Shown here: positions 6,772-9,283 of the stretch, piece after piece
Layout: each line of letters starts with the position of its first letter
Position numbering within the stretch: position 1 is the first letter of the stretch
Source: an uncultured Tissierellia bacterium
Lineage (GTDB): Bacteria > Bacillota > Clostridia > Tissierellales > Peptoniphilaceae
NCBI GenBank assembly: GCA_902489375.1
Contig: CABTZP010000052.1
Coordinates: 1 to 9,283, forward strand
Direction of reading: 5' to 3'
DNA: 9,283 nt
Notes under the pieces: generated by a model
Told to the model about the DNA's origin: nothing
Databases searched by the model: none
What the model saw: only the letters and a program-made list of their open reading frames with translations
Program-made: the position numbers and the translations under genes

Positions 6772-9260
6772 GGTCATCCACCTCCTTCTGATCAAACTGT
6801 GCTTTTTTCCAATCTCTTGGCCGAATGGGTTCAATCATCCGGTAATTCGTAAACTGGTTTCGGCTTTCAAACCGGCAAAGAGACGAATAGGGGCAAAAGG
6901 TGCAAGCCCTTTGCGCATTCGTCCGGAAGGGCCTGGGAGAAATTTCTCCTCGACTTCTTCTTCCCGCAAAGTCTCCGGCAATAAAAGAGACTTTTTCTAA
7001 AAGAAGCTGAAAATCCTCCCCCTTTAAAATATTTTCCCTATCCAGGGGGCCAGCTTTTTCCTTGCTGATCCTTCCATCCGCTGTCTTTTTTTCCGGGTTC
7101 TGTTTCGGCCCAATTTTGTAAATTAAGGAAGTATTTGTCCTGGCACCATCCCAAGAATAGGTAAAATCCGAAACTTTTACGGCTTTTTCATCCTGAAGAA
7201 GGAGGCCGTCTAAAAGCGCCTCCCCGGCAAGAGGAAGAAGGCCTTTTTCATCCTTTTCTTCTGCTTTATCTAAGGGACGCACAGGCATATAAAAAAATCC
7301 GATGGGCTTTCCCATGGAAGATACAGCCTGTAAATACAGGGGAAGTTGGAGGTCTAAGCCGGCGAGAAGGCGGGTAAAATCAAAGGTTTTTTTGCCAGTT
7401 TTGTAATCAATGACACGGATCATTGGAGGCTTTTTTTCATGATCATCCTCCTGTTTTCCCGGAAAAAGGGAATCAATCCGGTCAATGGTCCCCTCCAAAT
7501 AAAATTTTTCTCCGCTTTCAGAAAAGGTCAGTGGGTAGGGTCCGATTTTTTTTCCTGGCCCAAAAGTCAGCTCATGATCCAGGGAGATCATCTGGGCATT
7601 GATCAGCTGGAAAAAAGTTTGCTGGTGATTTTCCGACAAGGTTTTTTCAGCCAGGGTCAGGAAAAAAGCATTCCTTGGATCTTCCCGGTTAATTTTTTCA
7701 AAAAGGGCCTTTTCCCGGTCATCCAGGGCTTTTTCTAGAGCAGCTTGTGACTCGGGGTAAAGAATGGCTTTTCCTTTTAATAGGCACTCCTGAATATGGG
7801 CCGACCAGAGGTGAAGGGCCTGATGAAAGAGAATCCCCGTATCCATTGGGCTTAAAGAGAAGGTCTTTTCTTCTACCGGTCTTAAGATATTTTGTGCAAA
7901 AGCCCGATAAGGACAGGCGCCGAAGGTTTCCAGCGTTGTTGCGCTGATGGTTCGCTCTTTTTTAAACAAAAGCTCACAGACGAGGGGACTTAAGGGCGGT
8001 CGCTCATGATCAAGATGAAGGGCTTGAAGGATCGGCTCCTCCTCCCCTCTTTTCCTTTCCTTTAAAAGGGTTAGCCATTGGACTTCTGGGATAAGGCTGG
8101 TTTTCATTCGAAGGCCCTGGCGGATTTTTTCCGGCCACACTAGTTCACGAAGGCTCGTGGAATAAAGCTGATCTTCCTTTGTAAAAGCAAGGACTTCCTC
8201 CCCTTTCATCGGCTGACCCTCCCCTAAAAGGATGACGTCAAGAAGCCTTTGCAGCCAAAAGCTTGGCTCCATGGGTTCATTGGATACATTTTGCCGGGAG
8301 GAAAAAAGGCGAAGTTCTTTTCCCACTTTAAGGACTGCGCTGTAGAAATTAAGTCTTTCCTCTTCCTCTTGAACCTGAGCCATTGAGGGCAGAAAAAAGC
8401 CCTGCCGCTGAAAAAAGATTTTTTCCTCCTGGGAAAAAAGGCCCGCCTCCTTCCTTCCTTTCGGTAGGTAGGGGGCGTTTAAGCCAAGCATGAACACATA
8501 GGGCCGGGTTCTTGCCCGAGTGCGAAGAAGGCCGGAGCAGAGAATCTGGTCCTGATAGGGAGGGATAATCCCTAACTTCAGGTTTTCCAAGCCTTCCTCA
8601 ATGATTTTGGCAAAAACAGCAAAAGAGACTTCTTCTTCCCCTGCAAAACGAACCAGTTCATCGAATAGATCCATGAGCTGATCCCAAAGCTGCCGGTGGC
8701 TTTCCCATTCCTCCCTTTTCCCCTGATCAAGAAGCTTTTTTTCATATGATCGCAAGGAATCCTGAATGTTTTTCTCAAGAAGGAGGGTCACCAGCGCCTT
8801 GGAATACGATGCCAGGCTTTCTTTTCTCTTCGAGAGAGCAAATAAAGGAGCGAGAGCATTTTCCAATGTTTGTTTGACTGTTTTCGCTCTTTCCCGTTCT
8901 TCTTTCCACTGAAGTCCATCTTTTGGGTATGTCTTTAAGATTTTTTCATCAAAGGTAAAATAACGATCATCATTAAGCCTTTCCTCATCCAGTTGAAGGG
9001 CCACGACCTGTTTTTGGTAAATTTCGATCTCTTCTTGTTCAAGGTTGAGCATTCCTGATTTTAAAAAGCGAAAATACCGATCCTTTCGAGGGCCCGATCC
9101 AACAATTTCTAAGGCGCTTTCGATGGCCTGTACAAGGGGATGATACTGAACAGAACGCGCTTCGTCCATAAAATAAGGTAGCTTTTCTTCATCAAGGCGC
9201 TTTTTTAAAATGGGAGGATATTGGTCATCGTCCATATAAATGAGCTGAAAATCCCGATAC
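6725..9260 (-). CDS. addB: AddB, ATP-dependent nuclease subunit B (RexB), N-terminus missing
   Basis: AddB carries the second nuclease of AddAB and an inactive helicase-like region. Only the last 844 residues are present; against about 1,160 in Bacillus, roughly 300 N-terminal residues, including the Walker A region, are cut off by the contig end. Genuine sequence begins at YRDFQ, matching the family segment before LPYFMDEARS and HPL. The iron-sulfur-linked nuclease domain is complete: first Cys in FGACPYRAF (visible residue 449), then CTFC (786, 789) and C795, with FHQAL (about 478), the GTIDRID segment (590-596), IDYKTGKK (617-624) and QLPLYLQA (638-645). These four cysteines bind the 4Fe-4S staple in the known family. 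It overlaps addA by 47 bases. The operon promoter is outside the window. Six residues upstream of Tyr that appear in frame (MCSSDL) are adapter, not protein. Confidence 0.97.
6781..6787 (-). promoter_or_regulatory. Ribosome binding site that fixes the addA start
   Basis: The minus strand reads AAGGAGG, a perfect Shine-Dalgarno core. It lies 9 bases before the ATG at 6771 and only 3 bases before the ATG at 6777, favouring the downstream start. An upstream in-frame ATG at 6834 would add 21 residues unlike any AddA N-terminus and lies deep in addB. The site is within addB coding sequence, so ribosomes finishing addB may help initiate addA. Confidence 0.85.
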
Positions 9261-9283
9261 AGATCGGAAGAGCACACGTCTGA
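9261..9283. other. Illumina TruSeq adapter (vector-like contamination)
   Basis: The last 23 bases, beginning AGATCGGAAGAGCACACG and ending TCTGA, are identical to the start of the Illumina TruSeq read-1 adapter. They are not genomic. In the minus-strand reading frame they encode the spurious peptide MCSSDL, starting at a GTG at 9277, which makes the truncated AddB look as if it had a start codon. These bases should be trimmed. Confidence 0.97.

Noticed and set aside
6772..6834. Upstream in-frame starts for addA at 6834 and 6777.
   Set aside because: The 6834 start adds 21 residues unlike AddA proteins and has no good ribosome binding site. The 6777 start is only 3 bases from AAGGAGG.
3034..9260. 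Possible defence island around addAB.
   Set aside because: AddAB is a housekeeping recombination nuclease. No restriction, toxin-antitoxin, CRISPR, retron or other defence gene is visible beside it.

Overview
The window looks like one complete short-read contig from a low-to-moderate-GC Bacillota (Firmicutes) bacterium. The evidence is an AddAB-type rather than RecBCD-type recombination nuclease, strong AGGAGG-like ribosome binding sites, tandem TTGACA-type rRNA promoters, and a short-chain reductase resembling YmfI of Bacillus. The 16S fragment is too short to place it more finely. Both ends are artificial. The left end lies inside a 16S rRNA gene, a usual place for assemblies to break. The right end carries 23 bases of Illumina TruSeq adapter fused to a truncated gene.

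Layout, left to right. Positions 1-64 hold the first bases of a 16S rRNA gene on the minus strand, transcribed out of the window. Positions 65-352 contain no gene but hold the rrn control region: two tandem promoters (173-201 and 267-295), a boxA-like element and a small leader hairpin. Next come two minus-strand genes 21 bases apart: a polytopic membrane protein resembling the CruF/DUF422 carotenoid biosynthesis family (353-1324), preceded in transcription by a membrane-anchored J-domain protein (1346-2155). A 118-base divergent spacer with a possible promoter and an inverted repeat separates these from a plus-strand short-chain dehydrogenase (2274-3017), whose active-site region resembles the EF-P 5-aminopentanone reductase YmfI. 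This gene converges on addA with only 16 bases between the stop codons. The rest is addBA on the minus strand: addA complete (3034-6771) and addB truncated (6725-9260), overlapping by 47 bases.

How the genes work together. AddA and AddB form one helicase-nuclease that processes double-strand DNA ends for RecA-dependent repair. The J-domain protein and the membrane protein are probably one transcription unit whose joint function is unknown. The reductase, if truly YmfI-like, would act on translation factor EF-P. I see no mobile element, CRISPR array, tRNA, phage gene or defence island, and I do not think the window holds a novel multi-gene system. The points most worth a second look are the adapter-derived false N-terminus of AddB, the composite J-domain membrane protein with its Gly/Tyr/Gln/Asn-rich linker, and its pairing with a CruF-like protein next to an rRNA operon.
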